Below the pieces are notes generated by a model that ran no database searches, had not been told where the DNA came from, and was given only the letters and a program-made list of their open reading frames with translations. Source: an uncultured Prevotellaceae bacterium (GTDB lineage: Bacteria; Bacteroidota; Bacteroidia; Bacteroidales; Bacteroidaceae). From it: a stretch of 64,000 nucleotides of DNA. This document shows, in pieces, positions 1 to 10,700 of this stretch. The number at the start of each line of letters is the position of its first letter. Position 1 is the first letter of the stretch. Location: NCBI GenBank assembly GCA_947305005.1, contig CAMZCM010000005.1, positions 62,001-126,000 on the forward strand, read 5' to 3'. The translations under genes and the position numbers were made by a program.

Positions 1-1
1 T

Positions 2-304
2 CGCCATCGTACCACTCATTATGATTTTGTTCCAACACTCATGCACGACTATCTTGGCGTACAGAATCCCATCAGCGACTATGCTTCCGGTCGTTTGCTC
101 AGTGACACCACTCCTCGTCTGTGGCACTTCGTCGGTAATGAGTTACGCTATGCCTTTATAGTTGAGGGTGATACCATTCTGACAAAGGAGGGAGCAGGGT
201 ATATTGAGGTGACCGACGCGCATCTCAATCCTGTTGACAACTATCACATCCAGCCGAAGGCTTTTGATGCCGCTGTCAAGGACCTCAACCGTTTCTTTAA
301 ATAA
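2..304 (+). CDS. C-terminal part of a YejM/PbgA-like membrane sulfatase-family protein (truncated by the window edge)
   Basis: The open frame runs from the left edge (RHRTTHYDFVPTLMHDYLGVQNPISDYASGRLL...). The HYDFVPTLMHDYLGVQNPxSDYSxG pattern resembles YejM-like sulfatase C-termini. Confidence 0.7.
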   Translation, partial: RHRTTHYDFVPTLMHDYLGVQNPISDYASGRLLSDTTPRLWHFVGNELRYAFIVEGDTILTKEGAGYIEVTDAHLNPVDNYHIQPKAFDAAVKDLNRFFK

Positions 305-308
305 GGAC

Positions 309-2108
309 TTACTTATTGATTAAATCATGTGACGTCAGTTGTAAGATGGCCCGTGCCATTTGCAACTGACGCTCTGTTTCAGGCCCCTCCGATGCCACCA
401 TTTGCTGGGCATTGAGGTCGTAGGCCATGAAACCTGTCGTGTCAAATACAGACACCCCATTATTATAGGTGTGCCAAGCTAAGTCAGCTTGGTAATGCGA
501 ACTTGCCACATCGCGACTGAACGTAAAAGCACTGTGATCTAAGCCCAGCTGTCCTAAGAGCGTCGCTGCCAGATCACTTTGATTACAGATACGCTGAATG
601 CGACATGGAGTTTTTACCGCACCTCCCACCCACAGCATCGGGATATGATTATACAGTCGGGTTCGCTCATCGATGCCCTGATAGCGATAGCCATGATCTG
701 GCAGGATGATGACCAACAGGTCTTCCCATGCGGGCGTCTGTTTCAGGCTGTCAATGAACTGTCCGATACAACGATCCAGATAATGGAATGAGTTGTACAC
801 CTCGTCCTCCAAATCCTTTGTCGGCACATCCCAAGGCTCATGACTCGAAAGCGTCAGCAGCGTTTTCATCCAATGTTCGCTTTCCTCCTCCTGAATATCC
901 TCTAACAATGAGGCAAACATCAGGTCATCACGAACACCCCACTGCGCTGACTTCTGTGCCTGACGAGGATAACCAGCCTTCCAGCGCAAATGCTCGTAGC
1001 CCGTCCCTAAGACATAGCTACGCATATTCGTGAAGTTGATATCCCCACCATAAAAGAACCCCGTTTCATAGCCAGCTTCCTGCAGCGATGCAGCGATGGA
1101 AGGCAACTTACGGCTCTTCTCCGGCACCTTCATGACAGATGTGATGGGAAAGGCGGGATAACCGCTCAGAATACTGACAACTGCCTTGTCCGTGCGCCAG
1201 GAATTGGCATAACATTCCGTAAAATAGATACCCTCGTGGGCCAATTGGTTCAGATGGGGCGTTATCTCCGGATGCCCTCCCAGCTCGGTGAACTGACCGC
1301 CACAACTCTCCATGAGAATCATGATAATGTTCGGGCGACGTGTACGCAAAAGGGTGTCGGTGTCCTCGCTATGTACAAAGAAAAGACTGTCGGTCAGCGC
1401 CTGACACTCTTCTTCTGTATAGTAATCATAGCTCACAAGGTAATCGCCCGACTTGCTCATGGAGGCAAAGAAACTGAACAACGGATTTACCGCAGCATGA
1501 TTCAGGAACTGGTTGTGCGAATAGTACACCTGTCCAATATTGGTGGTCGATTCTCCCAAGCCTCCTCGTGCACCAACGACGATAACGGCTGTCAATAGAA
1601 AGTTGAGGGGGATTTCCACCCAGCGCCCACCTCGAAAGAGCGGACGCTTGACTACGCGCTCATAAAGGACATACAGCAAAGTGGCCAAGAGCATCCAAAG
1701 CGCCAGACGAACCAACAGATAACCTGTCGTCACACTGGCCATAGCGTCAGCCGGTGTCTCCAGATACTGCAGGCAAGAAGCATCGAGCTTGAACTTCCAA
1801 AAAGCATATAGGCTGCTATCTGCTATAAACGCCAATGCAAAAGCGATAGCGACAAAGCCATTGTACACTTTAAAGATCCAAGACGGTACACGAACTACAG
1901 ACGAGATGATGGTCAGTACGAACGGAATGACCAGGAAGTAAAGCGCTGTAGATAAGTCCAGACTCAAACCATGATAGGGAACCAGTAGGAAGTCAGCAAA
2001 CGTCAGCGAATCCTCGTGACAGCATATCATAAACACCCATTTGGCGATGATGAAGACCAGCACCGTCAATAGGTAGAATCTCAAGAGATATCGTAATCGC
2101 TGTATCAT
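309..2108 (-). CDS. LTA synthase / phosphoglycerol transferase-like membrane sulfatase family protein
   Basis: N-terminal TM helices followed by a sulfatase domain (RRPNIIMILMESCGGQFTELGG, NSWRTDKAVVSILSGYPAFP, VIILPDHGYRY). Confidence 0.88.
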   Translation of the reverse strand: MIQRLRYLLRFYLLTVLVFIIAKWVFMICCHEDSLTFADFLLVPYHGLSLDLSTALYFLVIPFVLTIISSVVRVPSWIFKVYNGFVAIAFALAFIADSSLYAFWKFKLDASCLQYLETPADAMASVTTGYLLVRLALWMLLATLLYVLYERVVKRPLFRGGRWVEIPLNFLLTAVIVVGARGGLGESTTNIGQVYYSHNQFLNHAAVNPLFSFFASMSKSGDYLVSYDYYTEEECQALTDSLFFVHSEDTDTLLRTRRPNIIMILMESCGGQFTELGGHPEITPHLNQLAHEGIYFTECYANSWRTDKAVVSILSGYPAFPITSVMKVPEKSRKLPSIAASLQEAGYETGFFYGGDINFTNMRSYVLGTGYEHLRWKAGYPRQAQKSAQWGVRDDLMFASLLEDIQEEESEHWMKTLLTLSSHEPWDVPTKDLEDEVYNSFHYLDRCIGQFIDSLKQTPAWEDLLVIILPDHGYRYQGIDERTRLYNHIPMLWVGGAVKTPCRIQRICNQSDLAATLLGQLGLDHSAFTFSRDVASSHYQADLAWHTYNNGVSVFDTTGFMAYDLNAQQMVASEGPETERQLQMARAILQLTSHDLINK

Positions 2109-2575
2109 TTACGTCCGAAGTCCGCCGGAATCTCTCCCCACTGATCTGTGTCCCATTTGATGAGCGGATAGGGGATGCCGTTTTTTCGTAGCCAAGCTTC
2201 GGCCCGTGCCACGAGCTGCAAGAGCGGCTGGTTCTCTGGCGTTGGCGCCAGCGTTGTCTTGGCCTTGCGTTTCTGCACCCAGATGATGGCTGTCCGGCTG
2301 TCGCTATAGACAGGCATCGACAGCCCTTTCTGCTTCATCAGCGCCATTGCATGCACGATGGCCAGGAACTCACCGATGTTGTTCGTGCCGTGCACCGGGC
2401 CATAATGAAAAATCTCCTGTCCCGTCTTTAAATAGATGCCACGATATTCCATGGGGCCTGGATTTCCGCTACAGGCAGCATCCACGGCAATCGCGTCCGC
2501 TGCCACTTCTATGGGTAGTGGCAGCACCGTATCATGACGGTAGTCAGGAGGATTCTGAGGGAGAGAGTTGGCCAA
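2105..2575 (-). CDS. Ribonuclease H family protein
   Basis: RNase HI motifs: VDAACSGNPGPMEYRG, TNNIGEFLAIVHAM, YSDSRTAIIWV. Overlaps the downstream sulfatase gene by 4 bp. Confidence 0.88.
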   Translation of the reverse strand: MANSLPQNPPDYRHDTVLPLPIEVAADAIAVDAACSGNPGPMEYRGIYLKTGQEIFHYGPVHGTNNIGEFLAIVHAMALMKQKGLSMPVYSDSRTAIIWVQKRKAKTTLAPTPENQPLLQLVARAEAWLRKNGIPYPLIKWDTDQWGEIPADFGRK

Positions 2576-2611
2576 TTTGAAATTAGTAATTTGTCAAATA
2601 GTAAAATGATA

Positions 2612-4420
2612 TTACATTCTTTCCGGCACCTCAATACCTAACAGACCCATGCCCGTCTTGATGACTTTGGCGACAGCCTCGCAGAGGGCCAGACGCACAA
2701 GACGTTTCTGCTCGTCGGTCTCCTTCAGAATCTGGAAATCGTGGTAGAAACCGTTGAACTCCTTGGCTAGGTCGTAGCAATAGTTGGCAATGACACTGAC
2801 ATTATAGTCCGTACCGGCCTGTGCTACAGCTGTTCCGAAGGCAGCGAGCTGCTGGATGAGGGCTATTTCCTTCTCTGACAACTCAGCTTGATTGGCGGTC
2901 AATGACACAGCCTCTGCTTTTCTGAGGATGCTGCGGATGCGGGCATAAGTATATTGAATGAACGGACCTGTATTGCCGTTGAAATCGATACTTTCTTCTG
3001 GGTTGAAGAGCATGTTCTTGCGAGCATCCACCTTCAGTATGAAGTATTTCAGGGCACCCATACCTACGATACGGGCAATCTCCTGTGCCTCCTCCTCAGT
3101 GATATCATCGAGCTTATTCACCTTGTCCTGACTCATCTCACGAGCATCGCTGATCATCTTGGCGATGAGGTCGTCGGCATCGACCACCGTTCCCTCGCGT
3201 GACTTCATCTTACCATTGGGCAGTTCCACCATACCGTAGGAGAAATGTACGAGGTCCTTGCCCCATTTGAAGCCGAGCTTATCCAGCAGTATGGAAAGCA
3301 CCTGGAAGTGGTAGTTCTGTTCGTTGCCCACCACATAGATCATCTTATCGATGGGGAAATCCTGGAAGCGCAGCTTGGCGGTTCCGATGTCCTGCGTCAT
3401 GTAAACACTGGTACCATCGGCGCGCAGCAGTAACTTCTCGTCGAGTCCTTCGGCGTTGAGGTTCGCCCAAACGGAGCCGTCCTCACGACGATAGAAGAAG
3501 CCTTTTTCTAAGCCTTCCATCACCTTCTCTTTGCCTTCGAGATAGGTCTGGCTCTCGTAGTAGATTTTGTCGAAGCCAACGCCTAATGCCTTGTAGGTCT
3601 CGTCGAAACCTGCATACACCCAGTCGTTCATCTTCTTCCACAGGCCACGCACCTCGGGGTCGTTCTGCTCCCATTTCACGAGCATTTCACGAGCCTCCTG
3701 CATCAGCGGGCTTTCCTTCTCTGCACGTTCCTTGGCGGCTTCCTCATCCATACCTTCAGCCACGAACTTCTCTGTCAGCTCCTTCAACTCCGCACGGTAA
3801 TGCTTGTCGAAAGCCACGTAGTAGTCGCCAATCAAGTGATCACCCTTCTTGCCTGTGCTTTCGGGTGTTTCACCATTGCCCCACTTCTGCCAAGCCAGCA
3901 TCGACTTGCAGATGTGGATACCGCGATCGTTCACGATATTCGTCTTCACCACCTTATTACCATTGGCCTGCATCACCTGTGCCAGCGCCCAACCGAGGAG
4001 GTTGTTGCGGACATGTCCCAAGTGAAGCGGTTTGTTGGTGTTGGGCGAAGAGTATTCAATCATCACGAGGGGCGATGCCTCTGTGACGGGTTTCAGTCCG
4101 TAGTTCTTATCCTTTTGGATGTCTGCCAACAGGCTGCCCCAGCAGGCATCGGCAATCACCAGATTCAGGAAACCCTTGATGACATTGAAGCGAGCCACCA
4201 CCTGCGGCAGGTTCGTGACCAGATAGTCACCAATCTCCTGAGCTGTTGCCTCAGGTGCCTTTCGGCTCATCTTCAGGAAGGGGAAGACAACCAGTGTCAG
4301 ATGGCCCTCGAATTCCTTCTTGGTGGCGCTGAGCTGCACCATCTTCTCAGGAACCTCCTGACCATATAAAGATTGTATAGCTGCCTGTACCGCAGCTACA
4401 AGCGTAGATTCTATTTGCAT
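2612..4420 (-). CDS. argS: Arginyl-tRNA synthetase
   Basis: Class I aaRS: YSSPNTNKPLHLGHVRNNLLG, KMKSREGTVVDADDL and a C-terminal DALR domain. Confidence 0.97.
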   Translation of the reverse strand: MQIESTLVAAVQAAIQSLYGQEVPEKMVQLSATKKEFEGHLTLVVFPFLKMSRKAPEATAQEIGDYLVTNLPQVVARFNVIKGFLNLVIADACWGSLLADIQKDKNYGLKPVTEASPLVMIEYSSPNTNKPLHLGHVRNNLLGWALAQVMQANGNKVVKTNIVNDRGIHICKSMLAWQKWGNGETPESTGKKGDHLIGDYYVAFDKHYRAELKELTEKFVAEGMDEEAAKERAEKESPLMQEAREMLVKWEQNDPEVRGLWKKMNDWVYAGFDETYKALGVGFDKIYYESQTYLEGKEKVMEGLEKGFFYRREDGSVWANLNAEGLDEKLLLRADGTSVYMTQDIGTAKLRFQDFPIDKMIYVVGNEQNYHFQVLSILLDKLGFKWGKDLVHFSYGMVELPNGKMKSREGTVVDADDLIAKMISDAREMSQDKVNKLDDITEEEAQEIARIVGMGALKYFILKVDARKNMLFNPEESIDFNGNTGPFIQYTYARIRSILRKAEAVSLTANQAELSEKEIALIQQLAAFGTAVAQAGTDYNVSVIANYCYDLAKEFNGFYHDFQILKETDEQKRLVRLALCEAVAKVIKTGMGLLGIEVPERM

Positions 4421-4434
4421 GTTATTCTGAAAAA

Positions 4435-5889
4435 TTATAGGCTATTGAGAAGGTCGAGCTTACCCTCATTCACGAGCTTGATGATGAGCTCACCGAACAA
4501 CGTGTTCTGCCAAGCAAACCACTCACGGGTGAAGTTGGTGGCATCGTCCTTGTTGAAACTTTCGTGCATGAAACCGGTGCCGGCATCGGTATCCATCAGC
4601 ATCTTGATGCAGGCCTTGATCTCAGCGTCATCGGTGCTGGTGAAAGCCTTCATCATGATGGACATCGGCCAAGGCATGTCGTGACCCACGTGAGGACCGC
4701 CGATGCCTTCACCTGCCTTACCCTTGAAGAAATAGGGGTTGTCCTCGCTCCACACAAAGCGACGGGTGTTCTGATAAACGGGGTCGTTGACGGGCACATC
4801 ACCCAGGTAAGCCATTGCGAGCAGTGAGGGCACGTTGGCATCGTCCATCAGTAACTGGTTGCCGAAGCCATCAACCTCAAAGGCATAGATCCAGCCGTAT
4901 TTAGGATGATAGTTGAGCGCATATTTGTTCAGTGCCTCGCGCACCTCATCAGCCAAGTCGGTGCACTGCTTGGCGAGGTCGGTGCGACCGTTCACCTTCG
5001 TCAGGATCTCAGCAGCATTGCGCAGCTGGGTAACAGCCATGAAGTTCGAGGGGATGAGGAACAGGAACGTGGTAGCATCGTCTGAGGGTCGGAAAGCGGA
5101 AGCGATGAGGCCTACAGGCTTCACGGGAGCACCCCAGCCGTTGTTGTTCATTGTGTCAAGCTGACGATTCGTCCTGCGCTCGAAGTGGTACTTACCCTTG
5201 TTGCCATTCTTGTGCTGCTGGTCGCGGAAGGTAGCGAGGATGTTCTGCACAGCCTGTACCCAGATGTCGCCAAAGATGGAGTCATCACCTGTGACGGTCC
5301 AGTATTCATAAGCCAGACGAATCACATAACACAGGGAGTCGATTTCCCACTTGCGCTCGTGCAGTTCCGGCTTCATGTCGGTCATATCGGACATCCAACC
5401 GCCCTTGGGATTGGGTTCCTTGTTGAAGGCGTTGGCATAGGGGTCGATGTTGATGCACTTGAGCTGACGCAGCACCACGCCGGCCAGCATACGCTGCAGC
5501 TTCTTGTCTTTGGGGGCCAGCTTCACATAGGGGAACACCTGTGCGCCTGAGTCGCGCAGCCACATAGCGTGGATGTCGCCCGTATATACAAAGGTGTCGG
5601 GGTTGCCCTGACCATCATCCTCTGTGTAATGCACAGTAGTGTCAATCGTATTGGGGAAGCAATTCACGAACATCCAAGCCAAGCGGACATTGGTGAGCTG
5701 TTTCACAATCTCCTTGATCTGCTTTTCTACAGCATCAGAACGGAACAGGCGTTCTGACTCAGCAGGACGGTTATTGACTTTCAGGACATCTGCCTTGACG
5801 GTGGGGATCACAGGACCTTGGAGCTGATTGGCCCAAGTGGTAGCTGACAGGGTCAGTGAAGCGAATAAACAAAGAAAAAATCTCTTCAT
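4435..5889 (-). CDS. Glycoside hydrolase family 125 (exo-alpha-1,6-mannosidase-like), with signal peptide
   Basis: GH125-like signatures: YTGDIHAMWLRDSGAQVFPY, GGWMSDMTDMKPELHERKWEIDSLCY, MHESFNKDDATNFTREWFAWQNTLFGELI. Confidence 0.92.
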   Translation of the reverse strand: MKRFFLCLFASLTLSATTWANQLQGPVIPTVKADVLKVNNRPAESERLFRSDAVEKQIKEIVKQLTNVRLAWMFVNCFPNTIDTTVHYTEDDGQGNPDTFVYTGDIHAMWLRDSGAQVFPYVKLAPKDKKLQRMLAGVVLRQLKCINIDPYANAFNKEPNPKGGWMSDMTDMKPELHERKWEIDSLCYVIRLAYEYWTVTGDDSIFGDIWVQAVQNILATFRDQQHKNGNKGKYHFERRTNRQLDTMNNNGWGAPVKPVGLIASAFRPSDDATTFLFLIPSNFMAVTQLRNAAEILTKVNGRTDLAKQCTDLADEVREALNKYALNYHPKYGWIYAFEVDGFGNQLLMDDANVPSLLAMAYLGDVPVNDPVYQNTRRFVWSEDNPYFFKGKAGEGIGGPHVGHDMPWPMSIMMKAFTSTDDAEIKACIKMLMDTDAGTGFMHESFNKDDATNFTREWFAWQNTLFGELIIKLVNEGKLDLLNSL

Positions 5890-5916
5890 GGTGAGTGCGT
5901 TTTATGAATTATTGCG

Positions 5917-5924
5917 CAAAGGTA
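5917..5924 (-). promoter_or_regulatory. Bacteroidota-type -7 element (TAnnTTTG) upstream of the GH125 gene
   Basis: caaaggta on the + strand is TACCTTTG on the - strand, about 30 bp upstream of the start codon. Confidence 0.5.
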
Positions 5925-5988
5925 GGAAAAAAAGATGAGACCTACTCAACTTTCAACTTTAAACTTTCATCTTTAAACATTTTCTTTG

Positions 5989-5996
5989 TATCTTTG
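5989..5996 (+). promoter_or_regulatory. Bacteroidota-type -7 element (TATCTTTG) upstream of the aldo/keto reductase gene
   Basis: TATCTTTG about 30 bp before the ATG at 6025. Confidence 0.5.
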
Positions 5997-6024
5997 TCGC
6001 AATCTTATACTTTAATGTCCTATT

Positions 6025-6987
6025 TTGATGGAAACTAATCTCGCTTTTGTCGCCAATGAACATCGTTATGACGATGCGGATACCATCTATGCCCGTTGTG
6101 GACTCAGTGGTGTCTTGCTGCCTCGCCTGAGCCTCGGCTTCTGGCATAATTTCGGCGGCAACGATCCCTTCGAGCGCAGTCGCGCCATCACCCGCTATGC
6201 CTTCGATCATGGCATCACGCACTTCGACTTGGCCAACAACTACGGTCCTCCCTACGGCTCTGCTGAGGAGACGCTTGGACGGCTGATGGACGAGGACTTC
6301 CACCCCTATCGCGATGAGCTGTTCATTGCCACCAAGGCAGGTTATGACATGTGGCCTGGGCCTTATGGCAACTGGGGTTCCCGCAAGTACCTCATGGCGA
6401 GTCTCGACCAAAGCCTGAAACGGATGCATCTGGATTACGTGGACCTCTTCTATAGTCATCGCTACGATCCCAACACGCCTCTGGAGGAGACTTTGCAGGC
6501 ACTCGTGGATATCGTTCGTGCCGGTAAAGCATTATATATAGGTATCTCTCGCTGGCCGCTGCAGGCGCTCAAGCGAGCCGACGAATACCTTCGTGAGCGC
6601 GATGTGCCGCTGCTCATCTATCAGGGACGCCTCAACCTGCTTGATCGTGAACCGATGGACGAGGGCATTCTCGACTATTGCGACCGCCATGGCATCGGCT
6701 TCATCTCCTTCTCGCCCCTTGCCCAAGGACTCCTCACCGACCGCTACCTCAATGGCATCCCTGCCGACTCCCGCATGGCCCAAGGCCGTTTCCTGAAAGA
6801 GGACCGCCTCACGCCCGAGCTGATGCAATACCTCCTTCAATTGAAAACAGAAGCTGAAGTCTGCGGGCACTCAATGGCCGAACATGCCCTCCGCTGGATC
6901 CTCGACCAACCCGGCATCACCTCCGTCCTTGTCGGCGCCAGCTCCACCGAACAACTGGCCAAGAACCTGCAATGCCTTACGATATAG
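6025..6987 (+). CDS. Aldo/keto reductase family protein (YghZ/GpR-like)
   Basis: FDLANNYGPPYGSAEETLGRLM, IATKAGYDMWPGPYGNWGSRKYL, YIGISRWPLQ, QPGITSVLVGAS. Confidence 0.93.
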   Translation: MMETNLAFVANEHRYDDADTIYARCGLSGVLLPRLSLGFWHNFGGNDPFERSRAITRYAFDHGITHFDLANNYGPPYGSAEETLGRLMDEDFHPYRDELFIATKAGYDMWPGPYGNWGSRKYLMASLDQSLKRMHLDYVDLFYSHRYDPNTPLEETLQALVDIVRAGKALYIGISRWPLQALKRADEYLRERDVPLLIYQGRLNLLDREPMDEGILDYCDRHGIGFISFSPLAQGLLTDRYLNGIPADSRMAQGRFLKEDRLTPELMQYLLQLKTEAEVCGHSMAEHALRWILDQPGITSVLVGASSTEQLAKNLQCLTI

Positions 6988-7114
6988 GCTTTTTGCTTCA
7001 TCTTTGCTGTAGCTCGCGTGCAAACATAATGGCGTGATAGGTATCCACAAGGATGAAGGGCAGTCATTTGAGTCTTTAGGATTGAGTGAAGAGATAATAC
7101 CTTTTAGGGGAAAC

Positions 7115-7199
7115 TGCAGTACTCTCTAGGGCGTACTCGAGTACTTCATAGGGAGTACTGCAGTACGTCTTAGGGAGTACTGGTTCTATAACTAATAGG
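7115..7199 (+). repeat. Three tandem 22-bp hairpin units plus a conserved tail (copy A of a dispersed intergenic element)
   Basis: Units 7115-7136, 7137-7158 and 7159-7180 share TNNAGTAC-N4-TAGGG-MGTAC. The tail is TGGTTCTATAACTAATAGG. A second copy lies at 23532-23616. Confidence 0.85.
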
Positions 7200-7221
7200 T
7201 AAAATTTACAAGCAATAAGCA

Positions 7222-7590
7222 CTATCGCTCTATGACCCGACCGAAGGGAGTGAGGGCGATACCGGCAAGCTTAAAATGTTGTTTACCGAAGGGGATTCCA
7301 ATAATGGTAATACAGAAAAGAAGGGCGAAAACTAAATGATAGATGCAAGCATTCAACCCACCAGCCAAGAGCCATAAGACATTCATGCAGGTATTCAGAC
7401 AGCCGCTGGTCGGTGTCTTCCGGACTTTAGCACCAAACGGCCACAGCGCCAACAATCCAAGCTTCATCGTCTGCAAGCCAAATGGAATGCCGATGATTGT
7501 GATCATCAATACCAAGCTTGAAACGAAATACTGTAAGGCTATTTCGAAGCCACCGAACACAACCCAAATGATATTACCTAATATTTTCAT
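7222..7590 (-). CDS. YccF domain-containing inner membrane protein
   Basis: Two hydrophobic repeats with IIGIPFGLQTMKLGLLALWPFG and IIGIPFGKQHFKLAGIALTPFG, a YccF duplication pattern. Confidence 0.9.
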   Translation of the reverse strand: MKILGNIIWVVFGGFEIALQYFVSSLVLMITIIGIPFGLQTMKLGLLALWPFGAKVRKTPTSGCLNTCMNVLWLLAGGLNACIYHLVFALLFCITIIGIPFGKQHFKLAGIALTPFGRVIER

Positions 7591-7632
7591 AACGGAAGAC
7601 GATTATTGATCATCCTAATAATTCTCATTTCT

Positions 7633-7761
7633 TCAGCAGCCTAATGAGGCCATTCCATTGATTTGCACGAGGAGGGCGTTGTGATAGGGAGCGCAGTCCT
7701 CGAACTCGGCTGGCACAACAGTTTGGAAATCGTAGATGCCTTCTAGGGTATAAGCCTCAGT
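7633..7761 (-). pseudogene. Short stop-bounded coding remnant of unknown origin
   Basis: About 42 open codons without a start, reading TEAYTLEGIYDFQTVVPAEFEDCAPYHNALLVQINGMASLGC*. Protein-like composition, in a different frame from the adjacent BspA-like CDS. Confidence 0.35.
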
Positions 7762-10700
7762 TCTTTATTTTACGTATGGTTCCGTCGCTCATGCGAACGA
7801 TTGTTATTCCTTTCTTTTTGCCAGATGCGGCTTGTCCTGAAAGGTCATAGCGCGTAACAATCTTATTTCCATTGTCATCTCCAATATTGCCGACAGCATT
7901 GGTGCCACTGGTGGTAAACGACATTGTTTCACCATAGGTGGTGGCTCGTGCAGTAACCACATAAGCCCGAACATTATACGTCGTACCAGGCATCAATCCC
8001 GTAAGCGTAACGACCATAGGAGTTCCTTCACCTGCAACGCGTTGATGCATGTTGTCACCATTATCGCTTTCTGCAACAAAGTTTGCTGAAATGCGAAGAC
8101 GCAAAGCAGACACGTTGGTAGTCGGCCAGTACTCGAAGCCTTGCTGTATAATATCGTCACTACCCTCTACAACATAGGCCAGCAGAGTGCAGCTGTCATC
8201 ACCTATATCACCAATCTCAGCCGTATGTACGGATGGCTCAAAATAGGCATAAGCATCTGCTGTGCCAAAAGCCAGCCAGTCTCCATAGTACATCTCGCCA
8301 CTTTGTGATTTATAGTATGGACGGTATTTGTAATAAGTATTCGGGCTGAGATTGCTCAGTGTCCCCTCCAAGACGCCATTCCATGCTGTGGTCGGTGATA
8401 TATAGGAAGGCACTAAGTCAGGGGCATCATAACGGCGCCACTCATATCCGGTATTGGTCTCGTCGGGAGTGATGTTTGTTTGCGCCTGAAGGACAGCCTT
8501 GGTGTTACTGGTAGCTTTGGCCGGTAGAGTCTTCATTTGCAACTCTGGAAGTACTACGTATATGCTTTTGCTGATTAAGGTGTCGCGACCGCTGGGCATG
8601 AGTAACGTTACTTGGTATTCCATCAAGACGGTCTCACCTGGTGTCAGTCCAGTCACCACATTTGGCGTGTCCTTTTTGCTACCTACGAGTTGAGCGGAAA
8701 TCACCGACAGTTCCATGGGGTCAAAGTCATAAACAGCCTTCACACTGGTCGGCCCATAAGACAGCTCCTGCAAGGTGATATCGAAAGAGGCAGTCTGTTC
8801 CGTGTAGAGGCGATAATAGAACTTCTGACCGTCCATAACAAAGAACTGACGGAACCCTACAGATTGTCCTGGAGCAAGGGAACTGGCTGTTATTGAGAAT
8901 TTCCAATCTTGCTCTTTCAGCTGCTGGTAGGTGTAGGAAGATGATATAGTATCTTTTCCGCCGATAACATAGTATTCGGCACCCAATTGGCTGATACGTG
9001 TCATGTATCCTTCATAGCGGAAACCGTTCTTAAGTATGCAATTTGCAGTAATGGAGGTATAGCTCTTCTCAAAGTATTTTTTTCCATCAGATTGGTCATA
9101 ATCGAGAGGGAAACTATTGGGGCGGAAAGAAACTTCCTCAATCTTGCTCTCACCATTGATAGTATAGTAAATAGTGCCTTTCGTGGAAGAACTACTATAG
9201 AATCCTATGAGCGAGAAAGACTTGGATTTGCTGTCATAAGGATATGATTTGCCGTCAACGACACATTCCTGAAACTCCACCTCGCCGGCTTGACAGGGTT
9301 TGGGGGCGGCGTAGATGAGTACCATGCCGGCATAGTCGTTGGGGCGAGCCTGCACCACGATGCCTTCCTCTTCATAGGGATAGATATTGTAATAACTATA
9401 CAAACTCGAAAGCGTGCCTTTGGCCAAATCTACATAATCTTGAGGAAGAAAATAGAAGTAGGAACTGGTGTAGAGTAGTGTCTGAACGGCATTTTGATCG
9501 TTCATCCGGTTCAACTTATGGTCGAGAACAATTGTATGCAGTCGTTGCTGACGACCGATTTGCTGGAAGGCACCTATGCAAACGCTGTCAACTGTCTGGG
9601 GGATGATGAATGTATCGCCCTCATAGAGGTAGGGAAGTGCCAGCAACGTACGCTTGTCTTTGCTATAGAGCACACCATCCACCGAGCAGAAATGTTGGTT
9701 GGCAGCATCCACATTGTAGCTGAGAGCATAACCGAAGGAAATGGAATTGGCGGATGAAGATATGAATTCCTCCAGCGACGCCGGTAGGTTGATCACAGGA
9801 AGTTTATAATAATCATAGTTGTTGATAGCATAGATTGCATTATAGTTGAACAGAGCGCTTTCAGATATTTTCTTCACCCCCTGAGGAACGATAATATCGG
9901 GTTCCAAGCTGTTGGAGGAATTGTAAAGAATGGTGTGGTCACGATTGTATAGCAGACCATCGGAGAAATCATAATCCTGATTTCCCAAGAATGTCAAGGA
10001 AAAACCTGTGTTATTGGGAGAGACACAGCATGAGAATGCAAAGGAATTGAAATCTGTCACAGAAGCAGGGATGACAACGTTTGTCAAGCTGGAACAATCG
10101 TAGAAAGCCATTGAGCCGATTGATTGCAGTCCATTGGGCAGATTGATAGCAGCAAGGCTGGAACATTCTGAGAAAGCCATTGATTCGATTTTCTTCAACG
10201 TGGCGGGCAACACAATCTGCTCAAGGGACGTGCAATTCACGAACGTATTGTTACGCAGTGTTTCAATGGGTGCCTCAATAACCACCCGTTTCAGATTGGA
10301 ACAATTTGCAAAGGCAGATTGGCCAATCTCCGTCACTGTAGAAGGAATGGTAATTTCTTCTATCTTGCTACTGTTGAAAGCATTGTCACAGATTGTTTTG
10401 ACTGTAGAGGGGATTGTAATGCGCTTGGCAGTGCTGGACGTGAAGAAATTAGAGGGAATCTCCGTGGCACCATCTTCTAACTTAGGCTCATTGTTAGGAT
10501 TCGGCTGAATCGGATCTTCAATAGCCTTACGGTAGCTTGCCGTCATGTCACGACCATTGAGATATATGCTGCAACCCTCTGGTATGGTTAATTGGATGCT
10601 CTTCGTCACCAGCGCCTGATATGTTTCCTCACTTTCAATATCGATGCGCTTCAGTGGATTTTTCGTTGAGAGAAAGGCGTTGCTGTCAATGCTCTTGATG

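Noticed and set aside
1236-1598. 120-aa + strand ORF (and neighbouring + ORFs 579-1033) within the sulfatase gene
   Set aside because: Antisense to a strongly supported LTA-synthase-like CDS, with no domain features.
7115-7180. CRISPR-like array
   Set aside because: Units are contiguous with no unique spacers, there are only three units, the period is 22 bp, and no cas genes are present.
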